NCBI GenBank assembly: GCA_028023455.1
Contig: JAQFVV010012495.1
Coordinates: 2,199,711-2,263,710 of the forward strand
Direction of reading: 5' to 3'
Length of the DNA stretch: 64,000 nt
Source: Epiperipatus broadwayi
Taxonomy: Eukaryota > Onychophora > Udeonychophora > Euonychophora > Peripatidae
In this document: positions 32,773 through 44,434 of the stretch, piece after piece
Position numbering within the stretch: position 1 is the first letter of the stretch
How the letters are laid out: the number at the start of each line of letters is the position of its first letter
Position numbers and translations under genes: made by a program
Notes under the pieces: model-generated
The model's input: only the letters and a program-made list of their open reading frames with translations
The model's database searches: none
Told to the model about the DNA's origin: nothing

Positions 32773-32948
32773 GCCATTTTTTATAGGGTATAGTGATCAT
32801 ATAATGAACCATTTTTTATAGGGTATAGTGATCATATAATGAATCATTTTTATAGGGTATAGTGATCATATAATGAACCATTTTTTATAGGGTATAGTGA
32901 TCATATAATGAACCATTTTTTATAGGGTATAGTGATCATATAATGAAC
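32773..32948 (+). repeat. tandem repeat, 35-bp unit, 5 copies
   Basis: The unit is CCATTTTTTATAGGG followed by TATAGTGATCATATAATGAA, almost identical in all copies apart from a 3-4 base deletion in one. It contains the palindrome TGATCA. Recent expansion. Confidence 0.92.
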
Positions 32949-33199
32949 ATTGTAAGTAATAAGGTTTGAGGTAACATCTATCCAAGTTTATTTAAATTAG
33001 ATTTTTGGTAAATGTTAAGAACAAAAATATTTATTAATCAGTGCTGGCCTTCTCTATAAAGGGGCTTGGGTGCAAGAAACTTTTTGGGCACATAAAAACA
33101 ATTAAGGTAAAAATAACATTAGTAAAAAAAAAGAACAAATATTGCATATATATTTATTTAAATATATGTCTTTTTGACCAGGTCATTTTATCATATTGG

Positions 33200-34830
33200 A
33201 AAAATTAAAATTTTTAGTAATTCCCTTCTAGAGACCTAATATAATCAAGTATAGCTAGTGTGTTTAAACGATCTTCACACATCATTAACTGAAGATAATT
33301 CTTCTTTAATTTACTAAAAGAATACTCTATATGTGTTATAGCAACTGGCAGTATAAAGAAAAAATTTAATGCAGTTAGCACATTTGAAACGTTTATGAAC
33401 ATTGATATATTGCAATATGTCTTCCACGTAAGTAATATATTTGCTATCCAAGATCACTGAATTAAGTCTTCTTTTATATCCTTGTTATAAAATTTTAGAA
33501 AATGCTTTGAATGATATTAGGTATATTTTTGAATCTCTCTTGTATTTGCACAAACAGCATCAATCACAATATTGAAAAAATTGCATCAAAATTCCCTCAC
33601 CTAGTTTGTAATATTTCATCTTCTGCTAGTGCAGAAAATTCTGAAATGTTCATATTCCTTGCTATCAGTTTTGCTTTGTCTAAACATATCTTCAATTTTG
33701 AGCTTCATTTTTTAACTTTATTTACTAAATTAAAAGTTGAGTCAAGAATAATTGTTTTTGCTGGCAATAGTTTGCTGACACTATTAATTTTTGGCAATAG
33801 TGTAAACCATACCAATAAACTTAAGAAATAAATAGCATTTTTTTGGAATGAATCTGATATACTTTAAGCCTTGGAGACTGTTACATTATCATTACTTGTA
33901 TCAGTAAGTTCTTCCAAGGTGATGCAAGTTTGTTCACGTTGTGCATATGCTGCTTCCCAATGAGTGCTACATAGTAATTTAAGTGTAATATTTAAATGCT
34001 TTTGTATAATTTCATGACCTTCTTCAAAGATGCAGAAAATAACAGTATAGACATTGTAATATTCCAAAAAGTCTTTTTAAAATGTACACTACTGGAACTG
34101 GCAGCAGCATCACAAATTATCAAATTAAAAAAACCTGAATAGAATGTAGAAATTGCATGAGAGTTTAAATTATTTATTCTTGATTTTATACCTTATATTT
34201 TACCTCTATATTGCTACTTTTATTGTATGCTTGCCTATTACAATTTATAATAAATCACTCTCACCTATTTTTTAAAACGTATTTGATAATCCTTCACCAC
34301 CCATAACAGTTACTTCAATAAATCCTAATAACTACTCTTTCCTATTGCATTACCAAATGTATACCATATAATACTTAATTGTCCAAACACTTTACTACTT
34401 TTACAATGCTTTATTTTTCACTCTTTTCTACAGTTTAGTTTCAATTGCCCCAACAATCTTCTTCAGAATATTATATCTCCTAATATAATGTTCTGAAGAA
34501 GATTGCAGGGGCAATTAAAACTGTAAACTGTAGAAAAGGGTGGAAAATAAAGCATTGTAAAAGTAGTAAAGTGTTTGGACAATTGAGTATTATATGGTTC
34601 AATAAATCCTACAAATGATTCATTAAAGATTCATTTTTTGTCTACAAACTTTACATACTTAATAATTGCTGATGTTTGTTCCATGTGAGAAACATCAGGA
34701 CTACAATTCATTTGAATAATACAGTATGCTGCTGCTTTTATATTATATTTAAATTTATTAAGCATTTCGTTACCTAAAACAGCAACAAATTTCTCTTGTG
34801 ATTATTAAATGTATATGAAAGTATGTAAAT
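33200..34830 (-). pseudogene. second hAT transposase, DUF4371/ZMYM1-like
   Basis: In minus-strand order: FVAVLGNEMLNKF and CSPDVSHMEQTSAIIKYV (34600-34830); after a nested pseudo-LTR, LICDAAAS (about 34100), LKLLCSTHWEAA (33864-34067, the 'SDTRWEARxDA' block), INSVSKLLPAKT (about 33780), and the C-terminal dimerisation block VAITHIEYSFSKLKKNYLQ with CEDRLNTLAILDYI (33214-33402). Stops and frame changes throughout. The plus ORF 33511-33831 is a shadow. Coding may have extended beyond 35484, after nested element C4, but that part is too worn to assign. Same lineage as 12252-15578 but a separate copy. Confidence 0.8.
34357..34605. mobile_element. Penelope pseudo-LTR hairpin inside the second hAT
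   Basis: Long inverted arms: ATAATACTTAATTGTCCAAA then CACTTTACTACTTTTACAAT facing their complements ending at about 34605. Both arms hold the hammerhead-like motif: minus at about 34435-34475 and plus at about 34490-34525 (CUGAAGA, extra A, GAUUGC/GCAAUU stem, then AAAA in place of GAAA). It separates two collinear hAT blocks. Confidence 0.7.
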
Positions 34831-34973
34831 CACATGATCACCATCTCAAGCTAGCACATAACTGTTAGTAAATAGGCAAAAACTCTCCATATAGTAATGC
34901 CACCTTGTGCTAACCAGAGTAATCAATGGATGCCAGAAGGCCTGTGCATAAAATCCCTATCTAGTGACTACTC

Positions 34974-35032
34974 ATCCAATATCCCCAGACCAGTTTCTGG
35001 CTTGTGGCCTTCATCAGTAAAGAGCCTTGGAT
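34974..35032 (-). ncRNA. hammerhead ribozyme, type I (C4 left arm)
   Basis: On the minus strand: outer stem I AUCCAA/UUGGAU, core CUGAUGA (plus 35011-35017), stem II GGC/GCC with loop CACAA, GAAA, stem III ACUGGU and cleavage triplet GUC. Inner stem I is weakened to several G-U pairs. Confidence 0.72.
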
Positions 35033-35317
35033 CTGAGAGAACTGCACCTAGATCTTAGGATCTAATGCAACCCTCCAGCAGCCACTTTTTATCTCCACTT
35101 CACTACAAAACTATGAGAATTGTTAAAGAGCCAAAGTCACCAAAATGTATGGGTGCTGAATTAAGTTCAGACCCATATGACTATGTAAGCTATTGAGATT
35201 AGATTGAAAATATTACTGTTTTCAATTTCATTCTCATAGTTTTGTAGTGAAGTGGAGATAAAAGGTGGCTGCTGGAGGGTTGCATTAGATCCTAAGATCT
35301 AGGTACAGTGCTCTCAG

Positions 35318-35376
35318 ATCCAAGGCTCCTCACTGATGAAGGCCACAAGCCAGAAACTAGTCTGGGGATATTGGAT
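35318..35376 (+). ncRNA. hammerhead ribozyme, type I (C4 right arm)
   Basis: Identical in layout to the C1 ribozyme: AUCCAA (35318-35323) with UUGGAU (35371-35376), UCCUCA with UGGGGA, core CUGAUGA (35333-35339), stem II GGC/GCC, GAAA (35353-35356), ACUAGU and cleavage after GUC at 35362. Confidence 0.8.
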
Positions 35377-35496
35377 GAGTAGGCACTAGATAGGGATTTT
35401 ATGCACAAGCCTTCTGGCATCCATTGATTACTCTGGTTAGCACAAGTTGGCACTACTATATGGAGAGTTTTTGCCTGTTTACTAAAGTATGTAAAT

Positions 35497-38400
35497 GTTA
35501 GTTCCATTAAAAAAAGCATTAATATAATGTAAAATCCATTTATTATATATGCCATATCATCTGCCATTTGGAAATACAATTTTATAAAAACTTAATGCAG
35601 TTCTATCTCATAAAACCATCTATCATTATACATCAGAATATTTTGATACAACTCTAAAATTTTGCTTTATCCCATAAAGAGTGAAATAAAATTGTTACCT
35701 TCATTAGCTACTAATGTATATAAATTAATTCTTTTGAATATAATATATATATGAGCTGTGGTTTGATAGTTTTGATGTGATAAATAGCATATTTATTATT
35801 AATGACATATATGTAGACATTGAATATTTATCAGTAAATGTTAATACAAAAAGAAAGAAAAAAATACAGGGAACAAATAATTTTAAGTCAGTAAATAAAT
35901 GAAGTAGCTTCTTTCTTATTTTCACGTTCACTGTAATTACTCTTTTCTATCATTAACTATTCTATTTATCAACTTACTTTTATTGTTTATTTAAATCAAA
36001 TTTACATTTTACTCTACTTCTTAAAAATTTAATTTATTGCTCAATGAATTTATAAAACTGTCAATTACATTTAAACTTGCAAAGATACATTTCATACTAT
36101 AAGAATTGATTACTATAATCAATTATATAACTTATTATATAAAAAGTATAACTAACAATTAAACACTATTTACTGACTACACCAAATTCACTTATTATCT
36201 GTATATTACATAAAACTCAGTAATGTTGACAGAACTTTTGAATGTATGGCTTGTATACATAAGATTGTGAATTTATTTAAAGAGAAGCCATTTTATATTA
36301 CAAAATTAATAGTTCCTTTTATCAATAGTTATTTGTTGATATCATAAAAATAACTATCTTTATCTTTTTCTAAAACTATGTGATATTTTTATGGATGACA
36401 AATTTGCAAAATCTACATAAAAGATGTTATGGCTGAAAAATCAAGTATAAAATGTCAATAGCTCACCTCTAGTGCTATTTTTCAGCAACTCTACCTTGTG
36501 AATAAATATCAAGTCCAAATTTAGTGGCATGGATAAGTCTCTTGTCCAAGCAATTAACTTGACTTCATCCTTATTCACAAGTTAGCATTACGGAAAAAAC
36601 ATAGCATTAGGAAGAAATTAATGACATTATACTTTTTTTAATTACAAATTTACTTGATTAAATTGCTTATTAGGAAAATTTAGCAGTTTTCTGGGATTAT
36701 ATAATATACTTATATTTACAATTAATTAAGATTTATGTTTTAAAGATGTTCTAACCATTTAATTCTTTCAGATAGACAAAAATTTTAAAAAAGTTTTTTA
36801 TAATTATCCATAGATTACAAACATTAAGCAAAAAAGTGTTTAAATGTCTGTGTGGGCATTATATCTGATTTAAAAATATAATTCGTGTCTGAAAAACATA
36901 GGTAAAATGGTCTTAACTAACTTGCCACATGAAGAAGCCCTCTTTAGAACCTTCTAAATATATTGAAAGCTAAACAGAGAGAAGATATTATTCACAAGTT
37001 AGACAAAAGCAGATTGTGCTTAACAAGTATTAATATTTACAACTTTAAAATGATTCAAAATATTTCTAAATTTCAGATCTGAATTTTGACTCATTGTAAA
37101 TCGAAAGATTTCGTGAACGTTAATGTGTAACAGAAATAATGGACTTAATCAGTGAAGAATTTATTAGCTTCACGCTCCCAAATCAAAATGCTTTAGATTT
37201 GCCTATATAATTAGAAATATAGGTTGAAGATAAGAATGTGTCTGCTCTTATCTTTATAATGTCGAAACTTGCATTAAGATTTGTACATGTCTCTCTTGTA
37301 ATAAGATTAAGCACACAGTGGGCATGTACTAAGGGTCTTATATAAATATTACAAAAGCAGATAGCGATGTTTTTACACTTTTTTCTCTCCCTTATTTTAC
37401 CTATAGTTATGGATTTTCATGCAGTAATTTACTTGTCAAACATTGAATGTCTACCTTTATTTGCAGTAAAACAAAGATGGATTATTCCAATCTTTGAAGA
37501 AATATCAGAACTGTATATATTTGTGTGAATTTTACAAAAAAAAATCTGTGCATTAGTATTTTGCAATAGAAATTGATTATATAGTACTTGATACTGATTT
37601 TAAATTATTCACCCTGTGTAGTTTAGTGGAGTAGTAAAGTATAAGATTTTGAAACTTGATATCCAAAGGATTGCACCCATTCACATACTTCTGAAACCCA
37701 AACTTCTTGTGATCGGCCAAGCAATAAAGCCAGTCAAGGTTTTATTTTATTTTAACAAATAACATCATTCTCAAGCAAAATCTTAATATTACCAATTGTT
37801 TCACATTCACCACATATAGGTTGCTGGTAAACACTATATTACTATTGCTTGGGTTGAACGATAGAGTATATTATCAGATTAAGATAAACAGAGCAAATTG
37901 AGACTGAACATATTCTGTATGCAATACCATGGTGGAAAGGTGATTGGATATCTCTATGTATTACATAACAAAATAGTTTAGCTATTCACCACAGGAAGAA
38001 AGTGTATCTGGACTATGAATTACAACATGAAATGTGATTGTGTGTTTCGTACCTTCATAGATTGCTTTCAGTGCTCTTCTTGAAAACTACTTGGAAAATG
38101 TTCATGCAATTCATGGAACCAGTGCCATAAATAATATAAATCACTTCATATATTTCAATAGGAGTTTTTTCCAATTTAAAATAAAATTTAACGTTAGCTT
38201 GTTGTTCCATCATGGCTTAAGGTATGAAACACATTGTCACATTTCATATCACAACTCATAATCCAGACATACTAGTGCCTTAAAATTTGTATAGTAAATA
38301 ATTGAATTATGTTGCTACATAACACATGCACTGATTCAGATATTTTCTGCAAGAAGCTTAGAAAGACCAGTCGCTTTTTCATTGCGGCATGATATAAAAT

Positions 38401-38859
38401 TTGATGATTAAGAATCATTTGGTAAAGATTCTAAAGTCAGCATGACTTTTCCAAATAAATAAAATAATAAACAATAAATATTTTATACAGAAAGAACAAT
38501 TTGATTAAACTGTCATTAATTATCTATGAGAATGGTATCAGATAACATATAAATGTAGTAATTAGTAATGATAAATTACCAAAGAACCTGAAATTTATTA
38601 TAACTATCTTGTTATTATTTAAAATTAAATACTGTGGTGTCATGAACTATGCTGTATTTTGTCCCAAGCCTCCCTCATGCTCAATGTATTGAACACATCT
38701 TAGCTTATGTTTTGTCGATAAACATTGGTTATAATAAAATTACATATTTAATTCTAAGGCAGTATGTAATTTGCTTATACTGAATGTTTCTTATATAGGT
38801 AATTAAAGGGGTTTGAACTCAAGATTTTTTCAGTCTATTTATCCTTGACTCCATCTCAA
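35497..38859. other. no gene; worn dispersed repeats
   Basis: AT-rich DNA. 38221-38330 matches the start of the window (ACACATTGTCACATTTCATA), a repeat downstream of the mariner scrap. A weak tRNA-like stretch lies near 37618-37680. ORFs at 35725-35931 and elsewhere have no recognisable motif. Confidence 0.45.
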
Positions 38860-39310
38860 TCAACCAATATGCATGGTCACACACACACGAAAAAATACAT
38901 GATCCCCAATATACATATTTTGTGCAGAGCCAGCACTCATCGGTTGGGTCAGATCATAATCTCCCACACATACATACAATCAGTGCTTGCATTGAGACAG
39001 TACTTCCTCAAACTAGGCTTTGCATGGGTATGACTACAATATCAAATCCAACAAGTTTTGAGCATTCCACCATCAGTTTTTCAATAAAATAAATGGTTGA
39101 ATTGGAAGAGTGAAAAGATTGAAGCCTGTCCATTAAAGTTTGACAAATTGCTATCTTAATATAAACCAAGCACTGATTGTATATATGTTTGGAAGATTAT
39201 GATCTGGCCCAACTGATAAGTGCTGGTTCTGCACAAAATACATGTATTGGGGACCGGACTGGAGGATGAATAGACTGAAAAATCCCGAGTTCAAATCCTT
39301 CTAATTTGAA
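38860..39310. repeat. family D1 inverted pair, decayed hammerheads
   Basis: A minus copy (38860-38960, with CCAGCACTCATCGGTTGGGT) and a plus copy (39050-39310) face each other. The plus copy has core CUGAUAA and AAAA for GAAA, and keeps a palindrome AUACAUGUAU at stem III; the minus copy is also mutated in the core. Neither should cleave. The interior carries GAGCATTCCACCATCAG as in 27478-27850. Confidence 0.6.
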
Positions 39311-39769
39311 TACATATTGTTTATTGAACTGCAAGTGTAATTATTTTACAACATTCATTTATGTAATGTACCAATATCATATCGGTACAATATATAACTA
39401 AGATGTTTGTTACATGTGTGTATAAATAAAATTTTAAAAAATTACTATTAATAAGAAATTGAGGAGGACACATTTATTTATATTTTACTGACTGTATATT
39501 CACTCATTCTTTCATGGAAATACTTTTATTTTTAAAATAATGCTGTGGACAATTTTCTTTTCTTTTTTCCCATACCTTTTTTTTTTTTTACAGAAACATA
39601 TTCTAAGACATTATCATCTCTCTTTTTTTTTTTTTAAGTCAGTATTATTTTTAAATAATTTCTCTTAAAAAATAATTTATTATACAAAATTTTAAAATTC
39701 AGAAAAGATAATAAAGGAAAAAAATTTGTATGTGTTTTCACCATAAAAGAAATTTTATTAATATACATA
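39311..39769. other. no gene seen
   Basis: T-rich and A-rich tracts only. Confidence 0.5.
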
Positions 39770-40672
39770 TACACCTGGATCTCATTTTATGTGGTAGATA
39801 GGTACCTCAGAAAACGTGCACAAAAGAAATCGCACAAAAATAGATTTTACTTACCTTGAAAAATGGGGGATAGGTTCTGTAATTTTCAGAAAAGCAAAGC
39901 AACAAGGAAAAATTACTTTAAAATTCTCATTAAAAAAAATAAGGAAATAAAGTATGACTAATAAAAAATTTCAAATATTTGAAAAAAATTAATACAAGAC
40001 AAACTTTTTTTACTTTTTTTATTAACTATAGTATTTAATTTTACATTTTTTCATACATATTTTAATCATTGCCACTATTTGACAATATGCATTCATTTGT
40101 GAACTAATAAGAAATCAGATTCGTGATGTGTTGCACAACTAGCGCCACTTTCAGTCTTGTGCTGTGTTAATGGTTTTCTGTTTCTATATTAAAAAAATGA
40201 GATCGCAATCAAAACAAAAAGATTATACATTATCATTAAAAAGATTATTTTCAGTTTATAAAATCAATAAAATCTTCATTATTATTTATTTTAAAAATCT
40301 AAAAAAATATTTATTTCTGTTAATATCTAACAAAATACGTTTTAAAAGTTTAAAATTTTTGAATATTTATTGTGATATTTTTATACATACGTATAAATCT
40401 ATTATTATTATTTACTCATTAGTATAAGTAGGTTATTTACATAGAAGCTAAAATTCTAAATACAGCTTGAGGCCATATTCACATTAGCTGCTAATATAAC
40501 ATTATATTTTTGAAAAAAAAAAAGTATTTCAAGTCAAAATAAGTTATTAATAATTTAACTTTCTTGATATTTAATAAATGTAGTGAAATATGAAAGATAT
40601 TAAGAAGAAACATGAATCGCATAACTTCACAATGGCATTAAAATAATCCGCATAAAATGAGATCCAGGTGTA
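39770..40672. mobile_element. Tigger/pogo-like TA-flanked non-autonomous transposon
   Basis: The element is 39772-40670 (899 bp) with inverted ends CACCTGGATCTCATTTTATG (left) and its exact reverse complement at the right, flanked on both sides by TA. TA duplication and ends similar in style to Tigger (a pyrimidine-rich ...CTCRTTTTATG run, with 'CGCACAAAA' inside) suggest the pogo branch of Tc1/mariner. The internal ORF 40164-40427 is Lys/Ile-rich with no transposase motif. Confidence 0.75.
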
Positions 40673-41205
40673 ATTGTATATGGTGCACATATGAAAATAA
40701 AATGGCTCCTTGGATATCATAAAATTTGCCAGTTTTAATGATTTTTTTATATATTTACTTAGATTTTTGTCTGTTTGTTTACATTTTTCTTGGGATAGCA
40801 CATAACTGAAGTAATTCCACTATAAAATTAAATAAATAAATAAAAATCTAAACAAACACTTTTATTCATATAAACGAACTAAAAAGTTTTTTTTTAAAAA
40901 AAAAAAAAAGGCATTATAAAAAAAGAAAACAACAATTCTTTCAATTTTTCACAGAATTTTTGAAATCATTTGACCAAAATAAAAAAGTGTGGGATATTCA
41001 AGTTAGGAAAAGTTTATTTTTCAATATGAGCATTACATACTTTTATTTTGGTTACATTTTTTTAATGCATAATCTTTTTGCTTTTTAGTGCATTTATGTG
41101 GATAAAAGTGTTTCTTTAAAATATTGGATACTTTGTTTTATATGTTTTATTTTCTACATTTTAGTTTTATAAAAGAGTTTAGATATAATATTGCAAGATG
41201 TTAGC
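40673..41205. other. no gene; half copy of the hairpin MITE
   Basis: 41020-41110 resembles one arm and flank of the hairpin repeat at 1031-1152. A T9A14-like junction lies at 40887-40908. Nothing else recognised. Confidence 0.45.
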
Positions 41206-41665
41206 ACCATATAGAGCAGAGATAACTCTAGGCCATATTGGAAACAGTAAGTTGTCTTGAGTCACATGTTAAATATGCAACCATTATGAAAAGCTGATAA
41301 GCAAAAAAAAAGTTCTGTGCATAATTTTTATATCCACCATCACAAATATGCAAAAAACTCATGTAATAATGCTAATTAGCAAGTTCCAAGTTTGTGATAA
41401 CTAATATAGGAAATGTATATATCTAAGTAATAAAACTGCATGGATGCTTTTATTATATATTTTTTTATTATTGAAGTAAAAGACAGAAACATAAAATTAG
41501 TTGGATATTTGACATTGTATTTGAGTACATATGTATGTTTATTTTAAATACCTTGCAACAAGTAATCACAAAAAAAAATCTAATGTTTTAAATAACTTTA
41601 CCATTTTGCATTGGGCCATTTTGTTTGGCTCTCAGGTCACAGATTGGAGATCCCAACATAAAATA
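41206..41665. mobile_element. probable non-autonomous hAT-like repeat, copy 2
   Basis: Collinear with 28270-28705 (GGCCATATTGGAAACAG, GTGCATAATTTTTATATCCA, GTGATAACTAATATAGG, GGGCCATTTTGTTTGGC). More diverged, no defined ends. The plus ORF 41531-41719 lies within it and is chance. Confidence 0.5.
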
Positions 41666-41847
41666 TTGAATATCATGAAATTAAAAATATCTATTTTTCT
41701 TTGCAAAAAATTGTTGTAAACACTAAACAAATGTATTATCATGCATATTTATGCAAAGTGTTACCTAAATCAGAAACTGAGACATGACAAACCAATCTCT
41801 TGTTAACATTTACTCACAAGCTGCCTCTCTCAATTGCAAAACACTGA

Positions 41848-42960
41848 GAGGATAGTCAAAATAAGAGTCATAGATCACATGACTCTATCTCTTAACCCTT
41901 CAGAAGGACACTTCATTATTGGACCAGTGAGGTAAAAGTCTCAAATTTTAATTGGTCAATTTACAAACTCTTTGATAGAAATATTTTCAACTTTTAATAT
42001 TATATTAATTTTAGTTTCGTTTGCAAAAAAGTATATTAATTATTTGTAATGTTAGGAAAGTAAACAAAAGTTTTTTCAAAAATATATTTTGATTTGTATT
42101 TTATAGAAATATTCAAAAGCGGGAAAATCAAAGAAAATATTACGAGAAAATTAGAAGCAATGCACACGTCATTTATATCCCTCCCAGATTTACGTTACAA
42201 ATTTTTTAGCAAAATCTTAGCGTTTTTCTACAAATAATTATATTTTCAGCATTATTTAAACCAAAATACATTATAATATGTGAATAAATGCCAGAAAAAT
42301 ATTCTAAAACATTAATCTTTGTTTGAAAATCAAATAAACAGCTTAGGGCAATCTAAACTCTTGACAGGATGTCAAAATTATGCTATCGCTGGTTTCTTTT
42401 TCAATTTACAATCATTTAAAGTATACAATTTTTTAATAAAACCTTACTACTTTTGTAAAATAACTATATTTTCAGCAGATTTTAAGAACATAATGTATAA
42501 TATGTACAAAAAATAATAAAAAAACTACTCTAAAACATATATTTTCATTTTCAGCGGTGAAAAAATATTTATCGGATCATCAGCCAATAAGCGTCGAGAA
42601 TGGATGGCCCAGCCAATCAGCATTGGCCTTCTTCTTTTGTTAAAGTTTAAACACTCCTAGTATTGATTTTTTACTTGTAAAATAATTCAAGAGAGGGCAG
42701 CATCTTACGGGAATTTTGCTAAGCTTTCCAATGGTATATTATCATCACTGTAGCTCAAAAAAATGGCTGATTTAGAGCGATCCAAAGCTGCTGACGCGAA
42801 TTCGCGTTGAACCCTAAGTTATAAACAATGAGGATTGCCAATTCCTCTACAAGCTTTGTGATAAATGCTTAGCCAATATATCTGTCAGGAACCTCTCCCC
42901 AAACCCCTGCCATGGTTTCATGCTTTGGCACTCCTCAGAGAGGTGTCAGGGTAGGTTAAT
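41848..42960 (-). mobile_element. family A retrozyme copy split by a later insertion
   Basis: 41848-41895 and 42814-42960 together form one minus-strand family A copy. The split falls exactly where intact copies read TCTCTTAAGCTTGTAAG. The hammerhead at about 42885-42955 keeps CUGAGGA, stem II GUGC/GCAU, GAAA and ACCAUGG, but the U of the GUC cleavage triplet is deleted (GGCAGGGG), so it should not cleave. Confidence 0.72.
41896..42813. mobile_element. possible piggyBac-like insertion inside family A
   Basis: The left junction is TTAA followed by CCCTTCAGAAGGACAC, as in piggyBac elements. The right junction reads GCGTTGAACCCTAAG and does not give the expected AGGGTTAA, so either the end is rearranged or the class is different. 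About 918 bp, with chance ORFs only. The insertion itself is secure because the flanks reconstitute family A. Confidence 0.45.
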
Positions 42961-43954
42961 CACTCATTCTCTGAAAGTATGATCATGTATATTGGATTTG
43001 TTAGGTATCTGAACATTGCAACTGCAATTATTACAAGTACTTTTTTTTTTAATATAAAATGATAATTTTAAAACATTTTTTTGTAAATGTAATATGATCT
43101 TGTAATTAATAAAATGTTTATGACCACGACTGGATTATAGTGACTATTTTTTATTGAAGAATAAAAACTCTTAATTATTTTCTAACATAATATTCTTTTA
43201 AAAACACTGTTGACAATTTTGATCTATTTTCTAAATATATTTTTAATTTTATTCATATTATTAAGCATTTTATGTATTTACTAATTGAAAATTTTGTTTG
43301 AATACTATTTTACTTTTATTATCTATAAACTATCTTTTATTTGCACGCTATTATATTCATTTGCTTATTAATTTATATTTACGTGTATTACTTCTATTTT
43401 GAAAAGAAATACTTATATAAATATGGAATAAAATTTTGATTCACGTTAAATATATTTGATAATTACTTTTTACTAACGGTAAGATTATTTGTTTTTCCAA
43501 AGATGTTTTCACGTAAATAAAAAATAATAATTATGGTTCTACGGGAAGGTGTATATTAAATTTAACAAAAACTTATCAATTCCAATACATTCTATTCCAA
43601 TCATACACCGCTTACACATAGATTTTATCGAGACCTACATAATCCTTTACGTAAAGACACTCAATATAAATGCAACTATAGTTATATTAGTCAAATATAC
43701 TAGAAAAACACTTTTTAATTAAAAAAAAACACACACACATTTAAAATCATTCGGGCATTGACGAATGACTCATATACTCTTAAACATACATATAAACTTT
43801 GTCATTAAAAAAACTTACTTTATAAAACATTTTCGGAGTTAAAAGCGGGGGAGATGGGGGGGGGGGACTGTTTACATAAATAGAAACAAAAACAAATAAA
43901 CATCAATATTAAAATATTTTAATACATAAGTAAATAAATGTTTAGGTTACTAAC
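42961..43954 (-). other. presumed intron side of the signal-peptide exon; poly-G tract
   Basis: AT-rich, with a G-rich run near 43847-43867. If 43955-44165 is a first exon, this is the beginning of intron 1. No downstream exon was recognised anywhere in the window. Confidence 0.4.
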
Positions 43955-44165
43955 CTTTTCGTATTACTTCCGTTTCAAAAGTAAAATTAAAATTGAAATT
44001 TGGCAGAAACAGATCGATTGTATTTAATGGTTGGCTCTTATTCGGCATTTTATCAAATACGGGAAATGTGACGGAATCCTCGGCAATCGAGAATTCAGTT
44101 ATGAGGCAAAAATGGACGGCCATAAGTAAAAAAGAAAAACTGCCTTGAAATTCTGTTAGCTTCAT
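43955..44165 (-). CDS. candidate first coding exon, secreted or membrane protein
   Basis: ATG at 44165 opens 70 codons beginning MKLTEFQGSFSFLLMAVHFC: a signal peptide with hydrophobic core FSFLLMAVHFCLI and a plausible cleavage after SIA (residue 28). Two N-glycosylation sequons follow (N42-K-S, N60-F-T). The sequence then reads CGAAAAG then GTTAGT, a good 5' splice donor, so the exon would end at 43955 in phase 1 and the in-frame TAG four bases on would be intronic. Base composition is less AT-rich, with more CpG than its surroundings. I do not recognise the protein. The alternative is a chance 71-codon ORF, but signal peptide, donor and promoter element together argue against that. Confidence 0.55.
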
Positions 44166-44426
44166 TTTGATTCCTTATAACTCTATACACCTAAATACCT
44201 TTACCGTTAAATAATATTAAATAAATTTTGAGGACGAAATATTAACCCATGTCAAGTATCTTCAAGCAGCGAGATAACTTCCTCCGCAAAAGTAATCCAG
44301 GCCTAAGCTTTAACGTTTCTTGGGAAATTTTTTTAAGTAGTCTCAAACTTCAGTATTGTATTACATACTATGAAAAGTAGAGCTACTTCGTTACCTTTTA
44401 ACTTCCGATATTAACACACCGTTCGG

Positions 44427-44434
44427 TGACGTCA
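44427..44434. promoter_or_regulatory. consensus CRE, TGACGTCA
   Basis: A perfect palindromic cAMP response element in GGTGACGTCATC, about 262 bp upstream of the candidate start codon on the minus strand, in a patch with several CpGs. CREs bind CREB/ATF factors and cluster within a few hundred bp of start sites. No TATA box was assigned. Confidence 0.5.

Larger units (their letters stand above)
34818..35496. mobile_element. family C palindromic element C4 with 13-bp TSD
   Basis: The element (34831-35483, 653 bp) is flanked by identical 13-mers AAAGTATGTAAAT (34818-34830 and 35484-35496). The left arm is a minus copy of family C, the right arm a plus copy. Between them is an inverted TCTCCACTTCACTACAAAAC stretch and a central spacer of about 110 bp (35110-35220) containing GCTGAATTAAGTTCAGACCC, reminiscent of the A/B module. 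Each arm has a hammerhead. A 13-bp duplication points to retrotransposition rather than cut-and-paste by hAT or mariner. It sits inside or at the edge of the second hAT pseudogene. Confidence 0.85.

Noticed and set aside
33511-33831. 106-codon plus-strand ORF
   Set aside because: The opposite strand encodes collinear hAT transposase blocks; this frame is a shadow.
35292-35579. 95-codon ORF (and similar ones at 58339 and 24530)
   Set aside because: All three recur because they are the same strand of family C; the translation carries no domain.
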